A stretch of DNA of 12,832 nt from assembly GCF_001556045.1 (NCBI RefSeq), contig NZ_LSIC01000062.1:1-12832 (forward strand), written 5' to 3'. Each line of letters starts with the position of its first letter. Position 1 is the first letter of the stretch. Under the pieces are notes generated by a model. It was given only the letters and a program-made list of their open reading frames with translations, had not been told where the DNA came from and ran no database searches. The DNA is from Bradyrhizobium sp. CCH5-F6. GTDB taxonomy: Bacteria > Pseudomonadota > Alphaproteobacteria > Rhizobiales > Xanthobacteraceae. Of this stretch, positions 7,672 through 12,832 are shown in pieces. The position numbers were made by a program, and so were the translations under genes.

Positions 7672-7683
7672 TAAGGCAAGCAA
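7654..7683 (-). promoter_or_regulatory. Predicted promoter of tcuAB
   Basis: On the minus strand TTGCTT (7683-7678) and TATACA (7659-7654) are 18 bases apart. The -10 lies inside the palindrome at 7652-7663, so the same bound regulator would cover it. This leaves a leader of about 75 bases before the tcuA ATG. The -35 match is modest. Confidence 0.4.
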
Positions 7684-7721
7684 GCCGCGTCTCTGCATGG
7701 CAGGGTGCGCATCGAGGGACC

Positions 7722-8405
7722 ATGGCCAGACGTCCGGCGAAGGTAGGCGGACCGATCGCGCGCAGCGCCGGCGTTGCGTTGGGCGAAGCCGTATTCCGTT
7801 CGCTGTGCGAGGCGCTCCAGGCCGGCAGCTACCGCGCGGGCGACCGCCTGCGCGAGGAGGAGGTCGCCCAGCGGCTGAAGGTCAGCCGCACCCCGGTTCG
7901 CGAAGCGCTGGGCCGCCTCGCGGCACGCGGCTTCGTCGCGCCCGCCGCTGGCCGCGGGCTCATCGTGCGCAATCTCGACATTTCCGAGGTGCTCGAGCTC
8001 TACGCCATGCGCGAAATCATGGAGGGTGCTGCGGCGCGCCTCGCCGCCGAACACGCCTCAACGACGGAGATCGACGCGCTCCGGGACATCGAACAGGCTT
8101 TGGTCGAGGCGCCCCAGACCGACACCGCCGAAATGGCGCGGCTCAACCGCGCCTTCCACGAGGCGATCTGCCGGGCCGCACGAAATCGCTATCTCGACAA
8201 CGCTTCGCGCGAATTGCAGGACTGGATCGCCCTGCTCGGCCCGACCACCTTCACCGTATCGGGCCGCCCTTCGACCAGTCACGGCGAGCACCAAGGCATC
8301 ATCGAGGCGATCGCCGCGCGCAACGGCGACAAAGCGGAGCAGCTTGCACGGGCGCATATCCGCGAAGCGCTGCGCTTCCGGCTCAAGCTGCTGCAGAAGC
8401 AGTAG
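7722..8405 (+). CDS. GntR-family regulator, FadR subfamily (FCD domain)
   Basis: 227 residues. The N-terminal winged helix (about 18-83) contains RLREEEVAQRLKVSRTPVREALGRLAARGFV, a standard GntR signature. The C-terminal FCD domain (about 88-220) keeps the polar residues usual for metal and carboxylate binding: N142 and H146 in LNRAFHEAI, H190 in GEHQGII, and H212 in RAHIREA. FCD regulators usually sense organic acids. It is divergent from tcuAB with a shared palindromic operator, so it is very likely the local regulator, with tricarballylate, citrate or a related acid as possible effector (inference). In Salmonella the tcu regulator TcuR is LysR-type, so this is a different regulatory solution. 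The start at 7722 follows GAGGGA (7714-7719) at short spacing; the upstream extension to 7584 crosses the promoter and is rejected. Confidence 0.9.
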   Translation: MARRPAKVGGPIARSAGVALGEAVFRSLCEALQAGSYRAGDRLREEEVAQRLKVSRTPVREALGRLAARGFVAPAAGRGLIVRNLDISEVLELYAMREIMEGAAARLAAEHASTTEIDALRDIEQALVEAPQTDTAEMARLNRAFHEAICRAARNRYLDNASRELQDWIALLGPTTFTVSGRPSTSHGEHQGIIEAIAARNGDKAEQLARAHIREALRFRLKLLQKQ

Positions 8406-8410
8406 GCCGC

Positions 8411-9169
8411 CTAGCGTCTTGCGCGGCGCGTGGACCGCGCGGCGGTATCGGCCGAAGCGGCCAGGGCACTGTCCAGGAGTTCGGTCGGACCGCCCGAGGC
8501 GCGTGTCAGGCGGACGGCGGCCGTCAGCAGGAGCGACGTCATCCTCTTGACGTTCTCCGGCGTGAAGCGCGGCTTCGGGCCCGAAAGCGACAGCGCACCG
8601 ATACATTTGCCGCCGGGACCGAACACGGGACAGGCAAGGCCGGCGCAATCCGGATCGCGCTCGCCGAACGACACCGCGATGCATGCTTCGCGGATTTCGT
8701 CGTAAGCGTTGCCCCTGTCACCGTCGAAAGCGAGAATGACGCGGCCGGCCGCGCCGCGGTCGAGCGGCAGGAGCATGCCAGCCTCGACCCGGTCGAGCGT
8801 CGAATGCTGGGAATCGACGCGAAAGACGCACAACCGACGCTTGGCGTCATGGCGAACGTGGAACGAGGGGCTCTCGGTCCCATCGGCCACGAGCTGGCGC
8901 AGCAGCGGCATCACGCGATCATGCAGATTGTTGCTGCGCTGGTAGACCGCGCCGAGCCGAAACGGCGTCGGTCCGAGATGGTAGCGGCCGTCGGCGAACT
9001 GCACGAGATAGCCGAATTCCTGAAGCGACGTCATCAGCCGCAACAGCGTGCTCTTGTACATTTTGGTACGCCGGGCGAGCTCGGCCAGCGTCATCGGCTC
9101 CGGCGCATCCTCGAAGGCGGCAAGGATGCTCAGGGCGCGGTCGACGGCGGCGACACCGGGCGAAGGCAT
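8411..9169 (-). CDS. IclR-family transcriptional regulator
   Basis: 252 residues, the usual IclR length. The N-terminal winged helix-turn-helix (about 5-66) includes MTLAELARRTKMYKSTLLRLMTSLQEFGYL. The C-terminal effector domain (about 80-235) has the characteristic late segment CAGLACPVFGPGGKCIGALSLSGP. IclR proteins sense small organic acids or aromatics and activate or repress nearby catabolic genes. This gene is last in a five-gene minus-strand operon and starts eight bases after the dehydrogenase stop. Its ribosome site AGGAGA overlaps that stop, so it is probably co-transcribed and likely controls the operon, perhaps from the inverted repeats near 12655-12700. Its end is five bases from the end of the convergent GntR gene. 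The last 15 or so residues are Arg/Ala-rich and probably disordered. Confidence 0.9.
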   Translation of the reverse strand: MPSPGVAAVDRALSILAAFEDAPEPMTLAELARRTKMYKSTLLRLMTSLQEFGYLVQFADGRYHLGPTPFRLGAVYQRSNNLHDRVMPLLRQLVADGTESPSFHVRHDAKRRLCVFRVDSQHSTLDRVEAGMLLPLDRGAAGRVILAFDGDRGNAYDEIREACIAVSFGERDPDCAGLACPVFGPGGKCIGALSLSGPKPRFTPENVKRMTSLLLTAAVRLTRASGGPTELLDSALAASADTAARSTRRARR

Positions 9170-9177
9170 GCGGTCTC

Positions 9178-10059
9178 CTAGTCGGGGAATCCGGAGGGAT
9201 CGATGAGCTTTGCAATGACGGGAAAATAAGCATCGCCCATGCCCTTGTCGATCGTCTCCTGGAAGATCGTGCGCATCAGCGCGGCGCCGCGCACATTGAG
9301 CCCGGCCTGCGCACCCAGCTCCAGCGCGTAGGAGAGATCCTTCATTGCATATTCGGTCGAGAAGGCCCGCAGCGGAAACTCCTTGGCGACGATTGCCTTC
9401 ATCCCGTGGTTACGCAGGGCAAAGCTGTCCGCCGACCCCTTGGACAGGGTCTCCAGCAACAGCTTCGGCTCGACGCCGCTGTGCTTGGCGATCGCGACCG
9501 CCTCCGCCAGCGCATTGACGGTCTCGAACAGCACCATGTTGTTGAGGATCTTCGTGACCTGCCCGGCCCCGGTGCCGCCACAGAGAGTGACGTCCGTGGC
9601 GAAATGCCGGATCAACGGCTCGACCTTCGCGAACTGCTCGACTGTCGCGCCCACCATGACGCTGAGCGTGCCGTCCTGCGCAGCCTGACGCGTGCGCGCG
9701 ATCGGCGCGTCGATCCAGAGCGCGCCCTTGTCGGCGAGCTGCTTCGCGAACGACCGCGTCAGGCCGACATCGGAGGTGCCGAGATCGACCACGGTCTGGC
9801 CGCTTCCGATGGCGGGCAGGATGCCTTCGAAGACCGACATCACGTGCCTGGCACTGGGCAGGCACAGGAAGATCGTCTCAGTGCCGCCGACGACATCCTC
9901 GACCGATTTCGCCGCGGTCCCGCCATCGGCAACGATCCGCGCAAGCGGCTCTGCGGCCAGGTCGAACGCCAGCACCGGCCGCTCGCTCTTGCGCAAGAGG
10001 TTTCGGCAGATCGGCTCGCCCATGACCCCGAGACCGATGAACCCAATCGAACCAGACAT
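9178..10059 (-). CDS. NAD(P)-dependent beta-hydroxyacid dehydrogenase (3-hydroxyisobutyrate dehydrogenase-like)
   Basis: 293 residues, the normal length for the family. The Rossmann motif is at the N-terminus (IGFIGLGVMGEPICRNLL, GLGVMG at 9-14). The catalytic lysine is K170 in GAGQVTKILNN. It would oxidise a 3-hydroxy acid to the aldehyde or ketone with NAD(P)+, or run in reverse. The substrate-binding segment reads DAPIARTRQAAQDGTLSVMVG (from 117), where most relatives have DAPVSGG-x2-GA. The usual Ser-Gly-Gly is replaced by Ala-Arg-Thr (121-123), which suggests a different, perhaps more acidic or branched, substrate. GAAGGAGAG upstream of the ATG at 10059 is a strong ribosome site. Its place between a binding-protein gene and an IclR regulator points to a catabolic step. 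It should not be labelled as valine-pathway MmsB on this evidence. Confidence 0.88.
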   Translation of the reverse strand: MSGSIGFIGLGVMGEPICRNLLRKSERPVLAFDLAAEPLARIVADGGTAAKSVEDVVGGTETIFLCLPSARHVMSVFEGILPAIGSGQTVVDLGTSDVGLTRSFAKQLADKGALWIDAPIARTRQAAQDGTLSVMVGATVEQFAKVEPLIRHFATDVTLCGGTGAGQVTKILNNMVLFETVNALAEAVAIAKHSGVEPKLLLETLSKGSADSFALRNHGMKAIVAKEFPLRAFSTEYAMKDLSYALELGAQAGLNVRGAALMRTIFQETIDKGMGDAYFPVIAKLIDPSGFPD

Positions 10060-10085
10060 TCCGTTACTCTCCTTCGAAAATCCTG

Positions 10086-10114
10086 CGACCGGCCGGTGCG
10101 GGCCCGCCCGGTCG
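10086..10114 (-). other. GC-rich intercistronic stem-loop
   Basis: CGACCGG (10086-10092) pairs with CCGGTCG (10108-10114) and encloses the palindrome GCGGGCCCGC (10098-10107). It lies in the only sizeable gap of the operon (61 bases), just after the binding-protein stop on the transcribed minus strand. Such structures often protect the mRNA of highly expressed binding proteins or lower downstream expression. There is no T-tract, so full termination is unlikely. Confidence 0.45.
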
Positions 10115-10120
10115 ACGCGG

Positions 10121-11317
10121 TTATTTCACCAGCGGGCAGCCACCCTCGCTCATCGGCCGGAACACCTCTTCGCCCGGCTTGGAGCTGACGACCCGGTAGT
10201 AGTCATACTTGTACTTGGACTCCTCCGGCTTTTTCACCTGCACCAGATGCATGGTGTGCAGCACGCGCCCGTCAGGGCGGATGGCGACATCCTTGTTGTA
10301 CATATCGTTGACTTTCATCTCGTGCATCTTGGCGGCAACGGCCGTCGCATCCGTCGTGCCCGCCGCCTTGACGGCAGCGAGATAGTGGTGGACGCCGCTA
10401 TAGACCCCGGCTTGCACCATGCTTGCGACCTTGCCATCCATCAGGGCGGCGTAGCGCTTGGACCAGGCCCGGGTTTGCTCGTTGAGGTCCCAGTAGAACG
10501 AGGTCGTCACCTGCAAGCCCTGGGTGACCTTCAGGCCGAGCGAATTCACGTCCGTGATGAAGACGAGGAGACCGGCGAGCTTCTGGCCGCCCTCGACGAC
10601 GCCGAACTCGCCCGCCTGCTTGATCGCGGTCTGCACGTCCGCGCCCGAGGTCGCCAGCCCGACGACGTCGGCCTTCGAGGCTTGCGCCTGCAACAGGAAC
10701 GACGCGAAGTCGGCGGTGCCGAGCGGATGCGCGGCCGAGCCGATCACCTTGCCGCCGGCGGCCTCGATGAACTTGGTCGCGTCGCGCTGGAGTGCGTGGC
10801 CGAAGGCGTAGTCGGCCGTCACGAAGTACCAGGTCTTGCCGCCGGCACGCGTGATCGCATCGCTCGTCAGCTTCGACAGCGCGTAAGTGTCGTAGTTGAA
10901 GTGGAAGCTGACCGGCGAACAGGACTTTCCGGTGAAGTCGGACGAGCCGGGGCCCGAGATCACGAAGATCTTGTTCTTCTGCTTGGCGACTTCCAGGATG
11001 GCAAAGCCGGCCGAAGAGGCCGCGCCGTCCGCGATCATGTCGACGCCCTCGTTGTCGAACCATTTGCGCGCGGTGGCCGATGCGATATCCGGCTTGTTCT
11101 GATGGTCGGCAGAGATGATCTCGATCTTCTTGCCGAGCAACTCGTTGCCGAAATCCTCGGCGGCGAGCTTTGCAGCGGCAACCGAGCCTCGCCCGCCATT
11201 GTCGGCGAACACGCCGGATTGGTCGTTGAGAACGCCGATCCTGATCACATTATCGGCTGCAAGCGCGGTGCTCGCCTGTGCGGCCAGAATTGCCGCAATC
11301 ATCCAATGCAACTTCAT
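10121..11317 (-). CDS. Periplasmic substrate-binding protein, branched-chain amino acid (LivK/Peripla_BP_6) type
   Basis: 398 residues with a Sec signal peptide, MKLHWMIAAILAAQASTALA, cleaved before ADN. The mature part begins VIRIGVLNDQSG and has the two-lobed type I periplasmic binding fold (DHQNKPDIA, YFVTADYAFGHAL, VGLATSGAD, MVQAGVYS). One cysteine at C133 and one at C394 near the C-terminus could form a disulfide. I remember many close relatives in Bradyrhizobium and Rhodopseudomonas, several of which bind aromatic or carboxylic acids rather than amino acids; the ligand here is unknown. The start at 11317 is set by AAGGGAGG eight bases upstream and by the signal peptide; the open frame to 11407 overlaps the hydrolase gene and is rejected. 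No permease or ATPase genes are present, so it must work with components encoded elsewhere. Confidence 0.9.
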   Translation of the reverse strand: MKLHWMIAAILAAQASTALAADNVIRIGVLNDQSGVFADNGGRGSVAAAKLAAEDFGNELLGKKIEIISADHQNKPDIASATARKWFDNEGVDMIADGAASSAGFAILEVAKQKNKIFVISGPGSSDFTGKSCSPVSFHFNYDTYALSKLTSDAITRAGGKTWYFVTADYAFGHALQRDATKFIEAAGGKVIGSAAHPLGTADFASFLLQAQASKADVVGLATSGADVQTAIKQAGEFGVVEGGQKLAGLLVFITDVNSLGLKVTQGLQVTTSFYWDLNEQTRAWSKRYAALMDGKVASMVQAGVYSGVHHYLAAVKAAGTTDATAVAAKMHEMKVNDMYNKDVAIRPDGRVLHTMHLVQVKKPEESKYKYDYYRVVSSKPGEEVFRPMSEGGCPLVK

Positions 11318-11333
11318 GAGATACGCCTCCCTT

Positions 11334-12191
11334 TTACGGATTTTGATTGTCGAGAATGTCTTGCAGCACCGGCGCGATGTAGCGCCGGAATTGATCGGGG
11401 TTTTCACTCATCGGAAAATGGCCGAGCCGCTCCATGACAGTGGCCTTCGCGCCGGGGATGCCGGAAGCGGTGCGCAGCGTGTCTTCGGGCGTACAGGAAA
11501 AGTCGTACTCGCCGGTCAGGAGATAGAGCGGGCACTGGTTCACGTCGATGGCACCGGTGCGTCCGCGCAGGTCGCCATCGACCCGGTAGAAGTACAGGTC
11601 CCCCTTGAAGATGCCGGGACCGCCCTGCTTGTAGCCCCATAGCGTCTCGTTGCGTGCCGCCTCGGGGCCGCCAGGCGCGATCAAGCCCGACACCAGTGCG
11701 GCACACACCTCGCCGCCATGGACATCGGGCCGGTTCAGCCAGGCCGTGTCGTACCATGGCTGCTGGAAGTCCGCCGCCTCGAGCCCGATCAGGGCCCGAA
11801 ACTCGCGGGCATGCTCAATGGCGAGATTGAGCACGATACGGCCGCCGATCGAGCAGCCCATCACCACCGGCCGCTCCAGCTTCAGCGCATTGCAGAACGC
11901 GCGGATGGTCCCGGTGTAGCTTGCGGTGGTCAGCCGGTATTCGCTGCCGTATTGGCTGTCAGGCGGATTGGACTTGCCGTGCCAGGGCATGTCGAAGGCG
12001 ATGACGCGGAAATTTCTCGTGAACTCGTCATCGCCGAGCAAATGGCGCCATTGCCGTGCGTCAGAACCGGCGGTGTGGAGGCAGACCAGTGGAATGCCGC
12101 TGCCGTTTTCCTCGAAGTAGATCCGGTTGATCTCGCCATTGACTTCGACGTGGACGTAGCGCCCGACGATCGGCTCGATGAAGCCGTTCAT
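11334..12191 (-). CDS. Alpha/beta hydrolase
   Basis: 285 residues of the alpha/beta hydrolase fold. The probable catalytic triad is S114 in the nucleophile elbow GCSIGG (112-117), D230 in TGEYDFSC, and H258 in RLGHFPMSENP. The oxyanion loop is LHTAGSD (38-44), followed by DMPWHGKS (67-74). No signal peptide is seen, so it acts in the cytoplasm. Family members hydrolyse esters, lactones, C-C bonds of ring-cleavage products, or epoxides; the sequence alone does not choose among these. Its ATG overlaps the stop of the preceding gene as ATGA, so the two are coupled. The binding protein follows after 16 bases. The likely role is to hydrolyse the imported compound or its activated form before oxidation by the dehydrogenase (inference). 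Confidence 0.88.
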   Translation of the reverse strand: MNGFIEPIVGRYVHVEVNGEINRIYFEENGSGIPLVCLHTAGSDARQWRHLLGDDEFTRNFRVIAFDMPWHGKSNPPDSQYGSEYRLTTASYTGTIRAFCNALKLERPVVMGCSIGGRIVLNLAIEHAREFRALIGLEAADFQQPWYDTAWLNRPDVHGGEVCAALVSGLIAPGGPEAARNETLWGYKQGGPGIFKGDLYFYRVDGDLRGRTGAIDVNQCPLYLLTGEYDFSCTPEDTLRTASGIPGAKATVMERLGHFPMSENPDQFRRYIAPVLQDILDNQNP

Positions 12192-12631
12192 GACGCACCT
12201 CCAAAACCGTTCTGCCTGGGCAGCGCCAGGAGATCCTTGAAATACTGAAGATGCGTCATGAAGGGATGCAGATCCCCTTCCAGCGTCGCCTGTCCGCTCT
12301 TGGTCAGCGCGAGCAGGTCATGCCAGCCCGCCGGCGGCATCTGCTGCCAATAGGCGGCAAGCGCGGCCGGCGTCGCGCGATACGCGAAACGCCAGGTGCG
12401 CATCAGGACAGGCGCCGGAGTCATATCCACGATCTGGCCGGCGCGGATGGCGACGTGAAACGGCTGCGTGCTCGGCCCGAGCAGGCAGTCGACGTCGAGC
12501 CAGCGTCCACGAGCGGTCAGAGCGGCATCGCGTGCCAACAAATCAGGGATCGCCTCGAAGGCCGCGATGACAGCGCCGGGCTTGAACGACACCGGCGGGC
12601 CGTCGCCTTGATGGACGCGCTCAGATTCCAT
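12188..12631 (-). CDS. Small SCP2-like (sterol carrier protein-type) domain protein
   Basis: 147 residues, first gene of the operon. The middle and C-terminal part resembles the SCP2 lipid/acyl-binding fold: an exposed strand pair FHVAIRAGQIVDMTPAPVLMRTWRFAYRATPAAL (about 59-92), then WHDLLALTKSGQATLEGDLHPFMTHLQYFKDLLALPR (about 103-139), where the acidic GDLHPFM segment matches the usual SCP2 pattern. No catalytic residues are evident. Such proteins may hold a hydrophobic substrate for a partner enzyme; here the coupled alpha/beta hydrolase is the obvious partner (inference). The ATG at 12631 has AAGGAGGG about nine bases upstream. The SCP2 label is from memory of the family pattern, without a profile search. 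Confidence 0.72.
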   Translation of the reverse strand: MESERVHQGDGPPVSFKPGAVIAAFEAIPDLLARDAALTARGRWLDVDCLLGPSTQPFHVAIRAGQIVDMTPAPVLMRTWRFAYRATPAALAAYWQQMPPAGWHDLLALTKSGQATLEGDLHPFMTHLQYFKDLLALPRQNGFGGAS

Positions 12632-12654
12632 CGTTCGTCCCTCCTTTATCGTCG

Positions 12655-12678
12655 TTCTGCCGTACAGAATGATATTCT
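12655..12678. promoter_or_regulatory. Overlapping inverted repeats, candidate IclR operator
   Basis: TTCTG-CCGTA-CAGAA (12655-12669) overlaps AGAAT-GAT-ATTCT (12666-12678). They lie just downstream of the predicted start of transcription of the operon and are followed by three TTCTAT repeats (12675-12697). This fits a regulator site controlling the operon; which protein binds is inferred from the IclR gene in the operon. Confidence 0.4.
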
Positions 12679-12692
12679 ATTTCTATTCCAGT

Positions 12693-12720
12693 TCTATACA
12701 GAGCTTGTGAGCGAACTCAA
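12693..12720 (-). promoter_or_regulatory. Predicted promoter of the SCP2-hydrolase-IclR operon
   Basis: On the minus strand TTGAGT (12720-12715) and TATAGA (12698-12693) are 16 bases apart, giving a start near 12686 and a leader of about 55 bases. The surrounding 12655-12700 is strikingly AT-rich for this genome. Confidence 0.45.
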
Positions 12721-12780
12721 GTGCAAGAGGCCGCATGCCTGCGCGGCAGGGCTATCGCATTTGAGAGACTTTCCATCCGG

Positions 12781-12822
12781 TCATCCTTCGAGACGCCCGC
12801 CTTTGGCGGGCCCTCAGGATGA
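12781..12822. repeat. Palindromic intergenic repeat at the right edge
   Basis: TCATCCT (12781-12787) pairs with AGGATGA (12816-12822), and inside it GCCCGCC-TTT-GGCGGGC (12795-12811) forms a second stem. I recognise the TCATCCT...CCTCAGGATGA pattern as a common intergenic repeat in Bradyrhizobium and relatives. The window ends ten bases later, so the full extent is unknown. Bases 12721-12780 show no gene. Confidence 0.7.
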
Positions 12823-12832
12823 GGACTGAGTG

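Noticed and set aside
7643..9181. A 512-codon plus-strand frame spanning the GntR and IclR genes
   Set aside because: It runs out of frame through the GntR gene and antisense through the IclR gene, both well supported by domain motifs.
9692..11437. A 581-codon plus-strand frame over the dehydrogenase and binding-protein genes
   Set aside because: Antisense to two genes with clear signal peptide, motifs and ribosome sites.
12675..12697. Repeated TTCTAT as a possible CRISPR or satellite array
   Set aside because: Only three six-base copies with uneven spacing; more likely part of a promoter/operator.
1..12832. Defence island, prophage, transposon or RNA gene
   Set aside because: No transposase, integrase, nuclease, helicase, tRNA-like fold or direct-repeat array was recognised on either strand.

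Overview
The window is high-GC DNA (roughly two thirds G+C by eye). It reads like a Bradyrhizobiaceae alphaproteobacterial chromosome, most likely Bradyrhizobium. The support is the codon use, a fused MFS/acyltransferase/acyl-ACP-synthetase gene, a LivK-type binding protein of a kind abundant in that genus, and two GC-rich palindromic intergenic repeats (4924-5042 and 12781-12822). I see no tRNA, rRNA, CRISPR array, transposase or integrase. The genus call is inference and was not tested by any search.

Region 1 (1-4911) starts with an unassigned open frame running in from the left edge. It is followed by a TetR-type regulator on the minus strand. The intergenic region beside it holds two copies of the palindrome TGAACA-T-TGTTCA (831-843 and 861-873). 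Rightward from there lie two small unrecognised ORFs (896-1237 and 1216-1353). A 1134-residue gene (1507-4911) follows; it joins an LplT-like MFS lysophospholipid flippase, a PlsC-type acyltransferase and an AMP-forming acyl-ACP synthetase, a one-polypeptide lysophospholipid salvage system.

Region 2 (4912-8405) begins with a double-hairpin repeat between convergent genes. Next is the minus-strand pair tcuA-tcuB, for oxidation of tricarballylate to cis-aconitate and transfer of the electrons to the membrane. A divergent GntR/FadR-type regulator faces it. A perfect palindrome TTTGTATACAAA (7652-7663) sits in the spacer of the predicted regulator promoter and over the predicted -10 of the tcuA promoter, so one protein could control both directions. 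No tcuC transporter gene is in view.

Region 3 (8411-12832) is a minus-strand operon read from about 12690 to 8411. Its gene order is a small SCP2-like protein, an alpha/beta hydrolase, a periplasmic branched-chain-amino-acid-type binding protein, a beta-hydroxyacid dehydrogenase and an IclR regulator. The first two genes overlap by ATGA, and most of the others are tightly spaced with good ribosome sites. It looks like a catabolic operon for an ester, lactone or acid that is imported, hydrolysed and oxidised. The substrate cannot be named from sequence, and the permease and ATPase of the transporter are absent. An AT-rich stretch with inverted repeats upstream (12655-12700) is the likely promoter/operator.

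Overall the window holds ordinary metabolic and regulatory genes. The points most worth following are the two operator arrangements, the tcuAB/GntR pairing and the unassigned catabolic operon.
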